Source: JBEDUK01 sp040414485 (lineage in GTDB: Bacteria > Actinomycetota > UBA4738). Taken from it: a stretch of 64,000 nt of DNA. The position numbers were made by a program, and so were the translations under genes. The DNA lies in assembly GCA_040414485.1 (NCBI GenBank), contig JBEDUK010000021.1, positions 1 through 64,000 on the forward strand, written 5' to 3'. Shown piece by piece: positions 7,552 through 15,526 of this stretch (within the stretch, counting starts at the first letter, position 1; each line of letters opens with the position of its first letter). Below the pieces are notes generated by a model, which was given only the letters and a program-made list of their open reading frames with translations, ran no database searches and was not told where the DNA came from.

Positions 7552-9612
7552 GTGGGGTTGGTTCGTCGTCTGATCGGAGCGAGCGCGCTGCTGGTCGCGG
7601 CGTGCCTCACCGCGGGCGCGCCGGCATTCCAGTTGCCAGCTGAGGCAGCCACGAATCAGCCGGCCCAGTTGGTCGCGTTCGGGCCTGTTTCGTTCAGCGT
7701 CCCGGGCACATGGCCGATCGTCGACACGGCGACGGACCCGCGAGCGTGCGTCCGTTTCGACCGGCACGCCGTCTACCTGGGCGCCCAGCAGCCAGATGCC
7801 TCATGTCCGGCCCGGGTGGCCGGCCGGGCCGATTCGGTCCAGGTCGAGCCCTCGACGCAGACCGGCGAACGTCTCGGGCCGGCCCGCACGACGGCCCACG
7901 GCATCGGGTTCCGCGAGGTCTTGGACGCGGCCACGGCGCGCGCCATCGTCGTCGAACTGACCGGCCTCCGCGTCCGGGCCACCATCGCCTACCGATCGGA
8001 CCCCGCGACGGCGCTTGCCATCCTCGACTCCTTCGCCCGTGCGGCCAAGCCGGCGAGGTTGCCGAATCCGCCGGCGACGCCGGCGCTGCCCGGCGTGCCG
8101 TCGCTTCAGGGCTACGGCGGAAGCGTCTTCGCCGGGCTCGGCTTCGACACCTGCACGGCGCCGTCGGAGACCACGATGAAGGCGTGGCTCGCTTCCCCCT
8201 ACCGCATGGTCGGTGTCTACATCGGCGGCGAGAACCGCGCGTGCTCGCAGCCGAACCTGACCGCGACATGGGTGGCCCACGTCGAGGCGATGGGCTGGCG
8301 CCTGATCCCGACGTACGTCGGCCTGCAGGCGCCGTGCGCGAAGCAGCAGGGGTTCGCCAGCATCGATCCGGCGATCGCGGAGAAGCAGGGGACCGCCGCA
8401 GCCGACAACATCGCGACGGAGGCCGCGACCCTGCGCCTCGGCCAGGGCGCGCCCGCGTACTTCGACATGGAGGGGTACGACTCGACGAACCAGGCGTGCG
8501 ACCTGGTGGTGGAGCGGTTCCTCTCCGCATACGTCGGAGAGATGCACGTGAAGCACCTCGCCGCCGGCGTCTACGGCAGCGCGGCCAGCACGATCCTGCA
8601 ACTGGTGGGGCACTACCACGACCGGACCTACCACAGCCCCGACGACGTCTGGATCGCGCACTGGGACGGTCGAAAGGACGTGTTCGGCGACTCCTACGTG
8701 CCGGACGATGTGTGGACGAACCACCAGCGTCTGCATCAGTACCAGGGCCAGCACTACGAGACCTGGGGCGGCGTGCAGGTCTTCGTCGACAACGATGTCG
8801 CCGACGGCAACGTGGTCGGCCCTCGCCGCGACCTGGTCTTCGACCGGAAGGACACGGCCCCGCGAGACATCTACGCCGTCGGGCCCGACGGCATCGGCCT
8901 GCGCCGGCTGACCGCCGCGCCGTCCGACGACTACGCGCCGGCGCTGTCCAGGGACGGCACGAAGATCGCGTTCACCAGTAACCGGAACGGGCACTACAAC
9001 ATCTGGGTGATGAACGCCGACGGCTCGGACGTGCACCAGGTCACGAACGACATCCACTACAACGGCTACCCGTCGTGGTCGCCGAGCGGCAGCCAGATCG
9101 TCTTCCAGAGCACCAGGACCGGCAGCGAGAACCTCTGGATCGTGGGCGCCAACGGCACCGGCCTTCGACGCCTCACCTCCACGCCCAGGAACGACGTGCG
9201 GCCGGCCTGGTCGCCGGGCGGCGCCACGATCGCGTTCACCAGCGACCGTTCGGGCAACAACGACGTGTGGACGGTCTCGACCGACGGGAAATACCTGCGC
9301 CGGCTCACATGGAGGGCCGGCCAGGACAGCGATGCGGCATGGGCGCCGAACGGCTCCCTCATCGCGTTCGACTCGGACCGCACGGGCAATTCGGAGATCT
9401 TCACCGTCTCGCCGAGGGGCGAGGGCGCGAAGCAGATCACGAACAACCCGGCATCGGACGACGCGGCGGGCTGGTCGCCGGATTCGCAGCGCCTCTGCTT
9501 CACCAGCGACCGTTCGGGCACCACGCGCGTGTGGGTCATGGATCGCGACGGGTCGAATCCGATCCAGGTGACGTTCGCGGGGACGCTGAACCAGTTGCCC
9601 TACTGGACCTGA
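7552..9612 (+). CDS. Secreted DUF1906 glycoside-hydrolase-like domain fused to a TolB-like beta-propeller
   Basis: 686 residues. A signal peptide (RR, then a hydrophobic stretch ending near APAFQLPAEA) marks export. Residues about 40-165 form an unassigned domain. About 187-420 is a DUF1906/Rv2525c-like TIM-barrel: GFDTCTAPS at the start, YIGGENRACSQPNLT, and YFDMEGY carrying acidic residues where the barrel's active site would be. About 435-686 holds five full PD40/TolB repeats (forms of SWSPSGSQIVFQS and DIWVMNADG); a split first blade closing with the C-terminal LPYWT makes six blades likely. Role unknown: perhaps a cell-wall or glycan-binding protein. The GTG at 7552 is used; a TTG at 7558 is a close alternative. 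The 3' end overlaps the convergent gene by 13 bp. Confidence 0.82.
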   Translation: MGLVRRLIGASALLVAACLTAGAPAFQLPAEAATNQPAQLVAFGPVSFSVPGTWPIVDTATDPRACVRFDRHAVYLGAQQPDASCPARVAGRADSVQVEPSTQTGERLGPARTTAHGIGFREVLDAATARAIVVELTGLRVRATIAYRSDPATALAILDSFARAAKPARLPNPPATPALPGVPSLQGYGGSVFAGLGFDTCTAPSETTMKAWLASPYRMVGVYIGGENRACSQPNLTATWVAHVEAMGWRLIPTYVGLQAPCAKQQGFASIDPAIAEKQGTAAADNIATEAATLRLGQGAPAYFDMEGYDSTNQACDLVVERFLSAYVGEMHVKHLAAGVYGSAASTILQLVGHYHDRTYHSPDDVWIAHWDGRKDVFGDSYVPDDVWTNHQRLHQYQGQHYETWGGVQVFVDNDVADGNVVGPRRDLVFDRKDTAPRDIYAVGPDGIGLRRLTAAPSDDYAPALSRDGTKIAFTSNRNGHYNIWVMNADGSDVHQVTNDIHYNGYPSWSPSGSQIVFQSTRTGSENLWIVGANGTGLRRLTSTPRNDVRPAWSPGGATIAFTSDRSGNNDVWTVSTDGKYLRRLTWRAGQDSDAAWAPNGSLIAFDSDRTGNSEIFTVSPRGEGAKQITNNPASDDAAGWSPDSQRLCFTSDRSGTTRVWVMDRDGSNPIQVTFAGTLNQLPYWT

Positions 9613-10970
9613 GCGGCAGTTGCACTCAGCGCGGCGTCGGTCCCCTGGACGCGCCGGCGAGGCTCCCGCAGGGACCACCCGATGAGGATGGCGACGAGCA
9701 CCACCTCCGCCGCGGTCACCATCACCTGGGTCCACAGGACGGCCGGATAGACGTGGATCGTCCGGAAGCGTTGGGTGAGCAGATAGCCGAACGACAGCAC
9801 GGCCAGGTCGGCGAACGCCAACCACGCGGGAAGGCGACGCCAGACCAGGGCGAGCACGGGGAGCCCGAGGAACAGGAACCACGGGAGCACGTAGCCCGCC
9901 GTCAGCGCGTACACGAGCGCCGCCGACCCGACGGCCAGCGCAGGCCCCGGCTCGCGCAGGCGGGGGAGCACCACGACGGCCAGGATCGCGAGCGTTGCGA
10001 GGGTGACCCAATACCCCTGGGAGCGGTAGACGCCCTGGATGCCGGCGAGGCTGATCCCCGGATGCACCCGCTGGAGCAGCTGAACGACGTGCAGGGGCAG
10101 TCTCCATACGGCGAATGGATCGCCCAGGTGAAAGGCGTCGGCCAGGTCCCGAACGGCCGTGACACCCGTCAGGGCGTACCCGGCGGCCGCGACGATGACG
10201 CCGACGCCGAGCTGCCACGCCGCCGCGGCGAGCCCCCTCCGTCGCCACGTCCACAGCGCAAGCGCGGCCATCGGCACGACGCCGACCACCTTGATCAGCG
10301 TCGCGAACGCCATCGCGAGGCCCGCCAGCACGTCACGCTCGCGCATCGCGAGCAGCACGCCGACCAGGACGGCCGTCCCGGCGATCGCGTCGTTGTGCGC
10401 GCCGTTCACCACGGTGACGACGACGAGCGGGTTCAGCCCGACGAAGGCCATGCCGAGCGGGTCGTGCGTGGTCCGCCAGACCAGGAGCAGCGCCACGAAC
10501 GCGGCGATCGCGGCCAGGAGTTGGAACCCCATCCGGTTCGCGCGCGGGTTGTTGCGCGCAAGCCTGACCACTCCGGCGGACAGCGCCGTGAAGGCCGGGC
10601 CGTACAGGGACGTACGCTGCCGCCAGAACGTCCCCATCCGCTGCAGGAACGGATCGCCCTTGAAGGTGGCCGGCGCCGTGGTGTAGGGGTTGTGGTGATG
10701 CACCATCAGGACGCGCCCGTACATCGTGTAGGCCCAGACGTCCGCCGACTCGCGCGGCGGGAACATCACGGCCGTCATGAGGAGACCGGCGGACAGGACC
10801 GCCACCGCCCAGCCGCGGAACGTGCCCCAGCGCTTCGGGCCGGCGAGCATCGGGACGAACGCGGCGCACGCGACGCCCAGCGCCGCGACATGCACCCACC
10901 CGGCTTGCGACGTCGCCAGCGCCGCCACCGTCGCGAGGACGACCACCGCGGCGAGCGCCCACCGGATCAC
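9600..10970 (-). CDS. Polyprenol-phosphate-mannose-dependent mannosyltransferase (MptA/B-like)
   Basis: A 456-residue polytopic membrane protein with roughly 11-13 hydrophobic segments. Features of GT-C-type alpha-1,6-mannosyltransferases: HNPYTTAP after an early periplasmic acidic region (ESADVWAYTMYGR), SLYGPAF, and NPLVVVTVVNGAHNDAIAG, which matches the NGAHND motif of the MptB group. It probably transfers mannose or a related sugar from a polyprenyl-phosphate donor to a lipoglycan outside the membrane, consistent with DPA synthesis genes elsewhere in the window. The GTG start at 10970 sits 9 bases behind a TAGGGT hexamer, implying a leaderless message. Confidence 0.72.
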   Translation of the reverse strand: MIRWALAAVVVLATVAALATSQAGWVHVAALGVACAAFVPMLAGPKRWGTFRGWAVAVLSAGLLMTAVMFPPRESADVWAYTMYGRVLMVHHHNPYTTAPATFKGDPFLQRMGTFWRQRTSLYGPAFTALSAGVVRLARNNPRANRMGFQLLAAIAAFVALLLVWRTTHDPLGMAFVGLNPLVVVTVVNGAHNDAIAGTAVLVGVLLAMRERDVLAGLAMAFATLIKVVGVVPMAALALWTWRRRGLAAAAWQLGVGVIVAAAGYALTGVTAVRDLADAFHLGDPFAVWRLPLHVVQLLQRVHPGISLAGIQGVYRSQGYWVTLATLAILAVVVLPRLREPGPALAVGSAALVYALTAGYVLPWFLFLGLPVLALVWRRLPAWLAFADLAVLSFGYLLTQRFRTIHVYPAVLWTQVMVTAAEVVLVAILIGWSLREPRRRVQGTDAALSATAAQVQ

Positions 10971-10979
10971 TCCGGGGCC

Positions 10980-10985
10980 ACCCTA
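10980..10985 (-). promoter_or_regulatory. -10 element TAGGGT of the mannosyltransferase gene
   Basis: Minus-strand TAGGGT lies 9 bases before the GTG start at 10970, with no Shine-Dalgarno sequence between them. It faces away from the alcohol dehydrogenase promoter 20 bases away. Confidence 0.5.
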
Positions 10986-11004
10986 TCGCACCGCGCGCAC
11001 GCGA

Positions 11005-11010
11005 TACGGT
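11005..11010 (+). promoter_or_regulatory. -10 element TACGGT of the alcohol dehydrogenase gene
   Basis: TACGGT lies exactly 10 bases before the ATG at 11021, without a ribosome-binding site between. This supports a leaderless message and fixes the start there rather than at 11009, 11066 or 11075. Confidence 0.5.
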
Positions 11011-11020
11011 GGCGGGCACG

Positions 11021-12061
11021 ATGCCGCCTGACCGCGAGGGCACCCCGGCTGACGTCACGGGGACCATGCGCGCCATGCGCATGCACGCGGCCGGTGGGCG
11101 GCTGATCGACGACGCCATGCCACTGCCCCTGCCCGGCCCAGGCCAGGTCCTGATCCGCGTGGACGTCTGTGCGGTGTGCCGAACCGACCTCCATGTGCTC
11201 GACGGCGAGCTCTCCGAGCCGAAGCTCCCGCTCGTGCTCGGACATCAGATCGTCGGCATGGTCGAACGAGGCGGGCCCGAGGTCGAAGCGCCCGCACCGG
11301 GCGACCGGGTCGGCGTCCCGTGGCTGGGCTGGACCTGCGGCGTCTGCCGCTACTGCCGAACCGGCCGGGAGAACCTCTGTCCCGACGCGCGGTTCACCGG
11401 CTACACGATCGACGGCGGCTACGCGGAGTTCGCCGTCGCCGACGCCCGGTTCTGCTTCCCGATCCCGGACGGCTACGCCGATCTGCAGGCGGCGCCGCTG
11501 CTGTGCGCCGGACTGATCGGGTACCGCTGCCTGCGCATGGCTGGAGACGCCGAACGCATCGGCATCTACGGGTTCGGCTCCGCGGCCCACATCGTCACGC
11601 AGGTGGCGCGGCATCAGGGCCGTCGTGTGCTCGCCTTCACCCGCCCCGGGGACGATGCCGCGCAGGCCTTCGCTCGCGAACTGGGCGCCGAATGGGCCGG
11701 CTCCATCGATGACGAACCACCGGAGCGGCTCGACGCCGCGCTGATCTTCGCGCCCGCTGGCGACCTGGTCCCGCTGGCGCTGGCGTCGGTGGAGCCCGGC
11801 GGGACGGTCGTGTGCGGGGGCATCCACATGAGCGACATCCCCTCGTTCCCGTATCGCATCCTGTGGGGCGAACGGTCCATCCGGTCGGTGGCAAACCTCA
11901 CCCGCGCCGACGGGGTCGAGTTCCTGGCGCTGGCGCCGACCGTGCCGGTTCGAAGCACCGTCACGACGTTCCCGCTCGACGCGGCGAACGAGGCGCTGGC
12001 CGCGCTGCGGGCCGGTGGTGTCGCCGGATCCATCGTGCTCGACATTGCTGGGGCAAACTGA
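11021..12061 (+). CDS. Zinc-dependent alcohol dehydrogenase
   Basis: A 346-residue medium-chain dehydrogenase/reductase. The catalytic zinc site is seen as CAVCRTDLH and GHQIVG; the structural zinc site as CGVCRYCRTGRENLC (four Cys); the Rossmann fold as IGIYGFGSAAHIV, a GxGxxA variant typical of the AdhP/AdhA-like group. Catalyses NAD(P)-dependent interconversion of an alcohol and an aldehyde; substrate unknown. Three in-frame ATGs lie before MHAAGG; the first (11021) fits the upstream -10 element. The next gene begins 4 bases after the stop, so the two are probably co-transcribed. Confidence 0.88.
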   Translation: MPPDREGTPADVTGTMRAMRMHAAGGRLIDDAMPLPLPGPGQVLIRVDVCAVCRTDLHVLDGELSEPKLPLVLGHQIVGMVERGGPEVEAPAPGDRVGVPWLGWTCGVCRYCRTGRENLCPDARFTGYTIDGGYAEFAVADARFCFPIPDGYADLQAAPLLCAGLIGYRCLRMAGDAERIGIYGFGSAAHIVTQVARHQGRRVLAFTRPGDDAAQAFARELGAEWAGSIDDEPPERLDAALIFAPAGDLVPLALASVEPGGTVVCGGIHMSDIPSFPYRILWGERSIRSVANLTRADGVEFLALAPTVPVRSTVTTFPLDAANEALAALRAGGVAGSIVLDIAGAN

Positions 12062-12065
12062 CTCC

Positions 12066-13217
12066 GTGGCGGTCGACCAGCCGGCGGAGCGAACCAGTTC
12101 GAGGAAGGTCCTGAAGCGCGCGATCACGCTGCTCGCGCTGGTCCTGGTCATCGAGTACGTCGTCGTCCCGCAGCTGCCCGGCATCCAGAGCTCGCTCGAA
12201 CAGGTCGGCTCCGCGAACCTCTGGTTCGTGCTGGCCGGCGCGATCTTCGAGGCCGGGTCGCTCTTCTGCTACGCGGGCCTGACCCGGAGCGTCCTCCCCA
12301 AGGAATCCGCGCCCGGCTTGTGGACCACCTTTCTCATGGATCTCTCGACGTTCTCCGTGAGCCACATCGTGCCGGGCGGCAGCGCGGCCGGCAGCGGCCT
12401 CGGGTTCCGCCTGCTGACCGAGCGCGGGGTGACCGGCCCGGACGCTGCGTTCGCCCTGGCGGCGCAGGGGATCGGTTCGGCGGTCGTGCTGAACGTGATC
12501 CTGTGGCTGGCGCTGGTCGTCTCGATCCCGGTGACCGGCTACAACCCGCTGTATCTCACCGCCGCCATCGCGGGCATCCTGATCCTGGGCATCGCCGTCG
12601 GCTGCGTGATCCTGCTCACCCGCGGGGAGGCGCGTGCGGCGAGGCTGCTGCGCTGGATCGCGCGCAAGGTGCCGTTCCTGAACGAGGACCGGATGCACCA
12701 GCTCGCCCACCGGCTGGCGAACCGCCTCCGCGCGCTGGGCAGCGACCGCCGGCGGATGGTCCACGCGGTGGGCTGGGCGAGCGGGAACTGGCTGCTGGAC
12801 GCCACAGCGCTCTGGCTCTTCATCGCCGCGTTCGGCCACCACACGAAGATCGTGGGCCTGCTGGTCTCCTACTGCCTGGCGCAGGTGCTGGCCGCGATCC
12901 CGTTGACGCCGGGCGGCCTGGGCGTGGTCGAGGTGACGCTCACGGCCTCGCTGGTGGGGTTCGGCGTGCCGAAGGGAACCGCGGCGCTGGGCGTGATCCT
13001 GTGGCGGCTGTTCGAATTCTGGCTGCCGATCCCGTTCGGCGGCGTGGCGTACCTGTCGCTGCGCGTGGGGCCGCGTCGGCCGCCGCGGCAGGAGCTGGCG
13101 GAGGCGGCCATCCAGGGCGCCGAGGAACGCGAGGACCTCCACACCTGGGCCGAACGCCACGCGCTGGCCGTCAAGGAACGAGCGGACGGGGCGGCCGGGC
13201 CGCCCGCGGAGGGGTGA
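12066..13217 (+). CDS. YbhN/UPF0104-type lysylphosphatidylglycerol-synthase-like membrane protein
   Basis: About 383 residues with seven or eight predicted membrane helices. The family signature IPLTPGGLGVVE occurs near residue 280; SHIVPGGSAAG is the matching motif in the first half. The group resembles the flippase part of MprF; stand-alone members are thought to act in lipid or polyprenyl-lipid translocation, but the substrate here is unknown. The tail (about 50 residues, charged) is cytosolic. I use the GTG at 12066, just past the stop of the alcohol dehydrogenase; a longer frame from 12015 would overlap that gene. Confidence 0.8.
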   Translation: MAVDQPAERTSSRKVLKRAITLLALVLVIEYVVVPQLPGIQSSLEQVGSANLWFVLAGAIFEAGSLFCYAGLTRSVLPKESAPGLWTTFLMDLSTFSVSHIVPGGSAAGSGLGFRLLTERGVTGPDAAFALAAQGIGSAVVLNVILWLALVVSIPVTGYNPLYLTAAIAGILILGIAVGCVILLTRGEARAARLLRWIARKVPFLNEDRMHQLAHRLANRLRALGSDRRRMVHAVGWASGNWLLDATALWLFIAAFGHHTKIVGLLVSYCLAQVLAAIPLTPGGLGVVEVTLTASLVGFGVPKGTAALGVILWRLFEFWLPIPFGGVAYLSLRVGPRRPPRQELAEAAIQGAEEREDLHTWAERHALAVKERADGAAGPPAEG

Positions 13218-13249
13218 CCGCCGGCCGATGGGCCGCGGTTCTCGCCGGT

Positions 13250-14857
13250 TCAGTCAGCCACTCGGCGCGCGAACGCCTGCCGGGCGGCGGCAAGCTGCCC
13301 CTCGGCCTGCGTGCGGATGACCGCGACCTCGGAGCGCATCCGGGCGACCAGTTCCTGGTCCTTCAACGAACCCAGGTTGATCTCGACATTCGCGAGCGCT
13401 CCCAGCACCGAGGCGTGCAGGACCGCCGCGGCCGTGGCACCGTCGGAGGCGGCGTTCGGGTTGCCCTTCTCGACCACCTCGACGGCGAGGTCCATCAGCG
13501 GCGTGCTGCGCCTCGCGACCTCGAGCGGCGCGGCCGCCGCCTCAGCGGTCGCGCGCTGGAGGGCGGCCGAACGTTCCGCCTTCTGCTCGTCGGAGTCCTT
13601 CGGCATCCGGATCGCCGCCATCACGGACTGGAACGCGGCGGCGTCCCGGTCCGCCAGGCCGAGCAACGCCGTCCGAGATTCGTCAGCATGGCTGACGATT
13701 TCCTCCATGCGCTCGGAGACGTCCTCGTACCCCTTTCGGCCGATGGTGAGCCGGGCGACCATCGCGATCAGCGCGGCGCCCGCCGCGCCGGAGACGGCCG
13801 AGACGCTGCCCCCGCCCGGAGTGGGAGCGTCCGAACCGACGGCGCCGAGGAAGGCGGCGATGGTCTCGTCCGCGATCGCAGGCGGCTCGTCTGCCTCTCC
13901 GCCCGCGCCGCCGGCCGTGTCCGCCCTGGCAACCAGGTTCTCGATGATCTGTTCGGCCGGATCGAATCCCCGCAACTGCAGGTAGTGCTCGGCTGCGGTC
14001 GCCACGGCGCCCTGGGGCGAGAGGCCCACGATCTCGGTGTCCAGGACCGCCAGGCCGTACCTGGACGCTTCGACCTTCACCAGTTCGAATGCCCGGTGGA
14101 TCGGCGTGGTCTCGGTGTCCACCAGGTTCATCGACACGGTCACGCAGTCGCGCTCCGGAACGTAGAAGCCGATGGCGCGAACGTTCTTCAGGCCGCCGGA
14201 GGTCTCCCGCACCGCCTTCGCGATGGCCTTCGCCGCGTCCTCGTCCTCGGCGCCCCCATCCAGGTAAACGTTGAACGCGACCAGCGGCTTGCGCGCGCCG
14301 ACCGCCACGGCGCCGGCCTTGCCGATCTGGTGCGGGCCGAGGTCCGGCAGGCGCTCGCCGCGCGCCACGTCGGCCTTCAGGCCCTCGTATTCGCCCTTGC
14401 GAACCGCGGCGAGGCTCGCCCGCGCCGGTGACATCGCGGCCTGGTCGTACAGATAGACGGGAAGGTTCAGGGTCTCCGCCAATTCACGGCCGACGTCGCG
14501 CGCCAACGCCACGCAGTCGTCCATGGTGACGTCGCGGATCGGAAGGAACGGGATCACGTCGACGGCGCCCATGCGCGGATGGCCGCCCGTGTGCTGTTCC
14601 ATGTCGATCAGCTCGACGGCCTTCGCCGCGCCGGCCAGCGCGCTTCGCTTGACCGCTTCGGGCGGACCGATCAGCGTCGAATCCAGACGGTTGTGATCCG
14701 GGTCCCACTGGACGTTGACCAGCGCGACGCCGGGCACCTGCAGCGCGGCGACGATCGCGTCGATCACGTCCTGCCGTCGACCTTCGCTGAAGTTCGGAAC
14801 GATCTCCATCAACGGCCGGGCGGGCGCCGCGGCTGCCGTATCTCCCGTGTCGGCCAT
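13250..14857 (-). CDS. ftcD: Bifunctional glutamate formimidoyltransferase / formimidotetrahydrofolate cyclodeaminase
   Basis: 535 residues. Residues about 15-320 form the formimidoyltransferase: VPNFSEGRR at the start, DHNRLDSTLIG, and HTGGHPRMGAVDVIPF with the expected catalytic His. Residues about 345-530 are the all-helical cyclodeaminase: SDAPTPGGGSVSAVSGA, and GNPNAASDGATAA near the end. Together they move the formimino group of N-formiminoglutamate to tetrahydrofolate and release ammonia, giving 5,10-methenyl-THF. The usual pathway is histidine breakdown, but hut genes are not visible here; purine fermentation also yields formimino groups, which may explain proximity to the purine genes. 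A GAGGAGG ribosome-binding site precedes the ATG. Confidence 0.93.
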   Translation of the reverse strand: MADTGDTAAAAPARPLMEIVPNFSEGRRQDVIDAIVAALQVPGVALVNVQWDPDHNRLDSTLIGPPEAVKRSALAGAAKAVELIDMEQHTGGHPRMGAVDVIPFLPIRDVTMDDCVALARDVGRELAETLNLPVYLYDQAAMSPARASLAAVRKGEYEGLKADVARGERLPDLGPHQIGKAGAVAVGARKPLVAFNVYLDGGAEDEDAAKAIAKAVRETSGGLKNVRAIGFYVPERDCVTVSMNLVDTETTPIHRAFELVKVEASRYGLAVLDTEIVGLSPQGAVATAAEHYLQLRGFDPAEQIIENLVARADTAGGAGGEADEPPAIADETIAAFLGAVGSDAPTPGGGSVSAVSGAAGAALIAMVARLTIGRKGYEDVSERMEEIVSHADESRTALLGLADRDAAAFQSVMAAIRMPKDSDEQKAERSAALQRATAEAAAAPLEVARRSTPLMDLAVEVVEKGNPNAASDGATAAAVLHASVLGALANVEINLGSLKDQELVARMRSEVAVIRTQAEGQLAAARQAFARRVAD

Positions 14858-14968
14858 CGATCCTCCTCGGTGTGCGCTCCTACGCGGGACTCTGCAGCCG
14901 ATCGCCGGGGGCGAAGGCGTGCCCTGACGTCGAGGTCGGTCAACGCTCCGTTCGAGCCGGGCCTGACC

Positions 14969-15382
14969 TTAGCGCACCAGCAGCACGGGGAGGTCGGCCT
15001 CGTCGAGCACCTTGTGCGTGACGCTGCCGACCACGAGGGCGGAGAACTCGGTGAGCCCGCGGCTGCCCATGACGATCACGTCGGCCCGGTCCTCGTGCGC
15101 GGCGCGGAGGATCTCGTCGGCGACGCCCCCGATGAAGGCGTGGCGAACGTCTGCGGCAGCGTCCACGCCGCTTGCGCGAAGTTGCTCGACCGCACCGTCC
15201 ACGAGCACCTGCGCCTCGCTGTCGCGCTCGACGTCGGCGGCAGTCCCCTCCTGTCGCCCCCGTTCGACCACGGTCGCCACGCGGACGTGAGCCGGCGGCG
15301 TCGCGGCCAGCGCGCCCGCGTACGGGATCGCCCTGCGCGACGGCTCCGACCCGTCGATCGAGAGCAGGATGCGTTCGATCAT
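14969..15382 (-). CDS. Universal stress protein (UspA family)
   Basis: A 137-residue single-domain Usp. The N-terminus MIERILLSIDGSEPS matches the family's first strand and Asp; the C-terminal ATP-binding motif reads VMGSRGLTEFSALVVGSVT, the G-2x-G-9x-G-S/T pattern of ATP-binding members. Usually cytosolic and induced under stress or stasis. The ATG at 15382 is 8 bases behind a TTACAT hexamer with no Shine-Dalgarno, implying a leaderless message. Much longer open frames through this stretch are overlapping shadow frames. Confidence 0.92.
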   Translation of the reverse strand: MIERILLSIDGSEPSRRAIPYAGALAATPPAHVRVATVVERGRQEGTAADVERDSEAQVLVDGAVEQLRASGVDAAADVRHAFIGGVADEILRAAHEDRADVIVMGSRGLTEFSALVVGSVTHKVLDEADLPVLLVR

Positions 15383-15390
15383 CTGAAGGG

Positions 15391-15396
15391 ATGTAA
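15391..15396 (-). promoter_or_regulatory. Possible -10 element TTACAT of the usp gene
   Basis: Minus-strand TTACAT lies 8 bases before the usp ATG. The first two bases differ in order from TANNNT, so confidence is modest, but the spacing matches other leaderless starts here. Confidence 0.35.
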
Positions 15397-15473
15397 CCGC
15401 TCCCTCGGGGCCGCGTCCCGGGGCGTTCGCCCGCCGGTCGGAGGGCCGATCGGCCCGAGGCCGCCGCCGGTGG

Positions 15474-15479
15474 TAGCGT
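15474..15479 (+). promoter_or_regulatory. -10 element TAGCGT upstream of the M14 peptidase
   Basis: TAGCGT lies about 47 bases before the ATG at 15527, leaving a short leader that carries the ribosome-binding site GCGAAAGGA. Confidence 0.4.
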
Positions 15480-15526
15480 CCGCCGGTCCGGTCTCGATCG
15501 ATCCGCAGCGAAAGGACCACACCGCC

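Noticed and set aside
7801..10254. An 817-codon minus-strand frame
   Set aside because: Opposes the DUF1906-propeller gene with clear repeats; Arg/Val-rich and motif-free. Shadow.
14858..14968. Riboswitch upstream of the formiminotransferase gene (ZTP or glycine type)
   Set aside because: A folate/one-carbon gene makes it worth a look, but neither riboswitch core could be read in this 111-bp gap.
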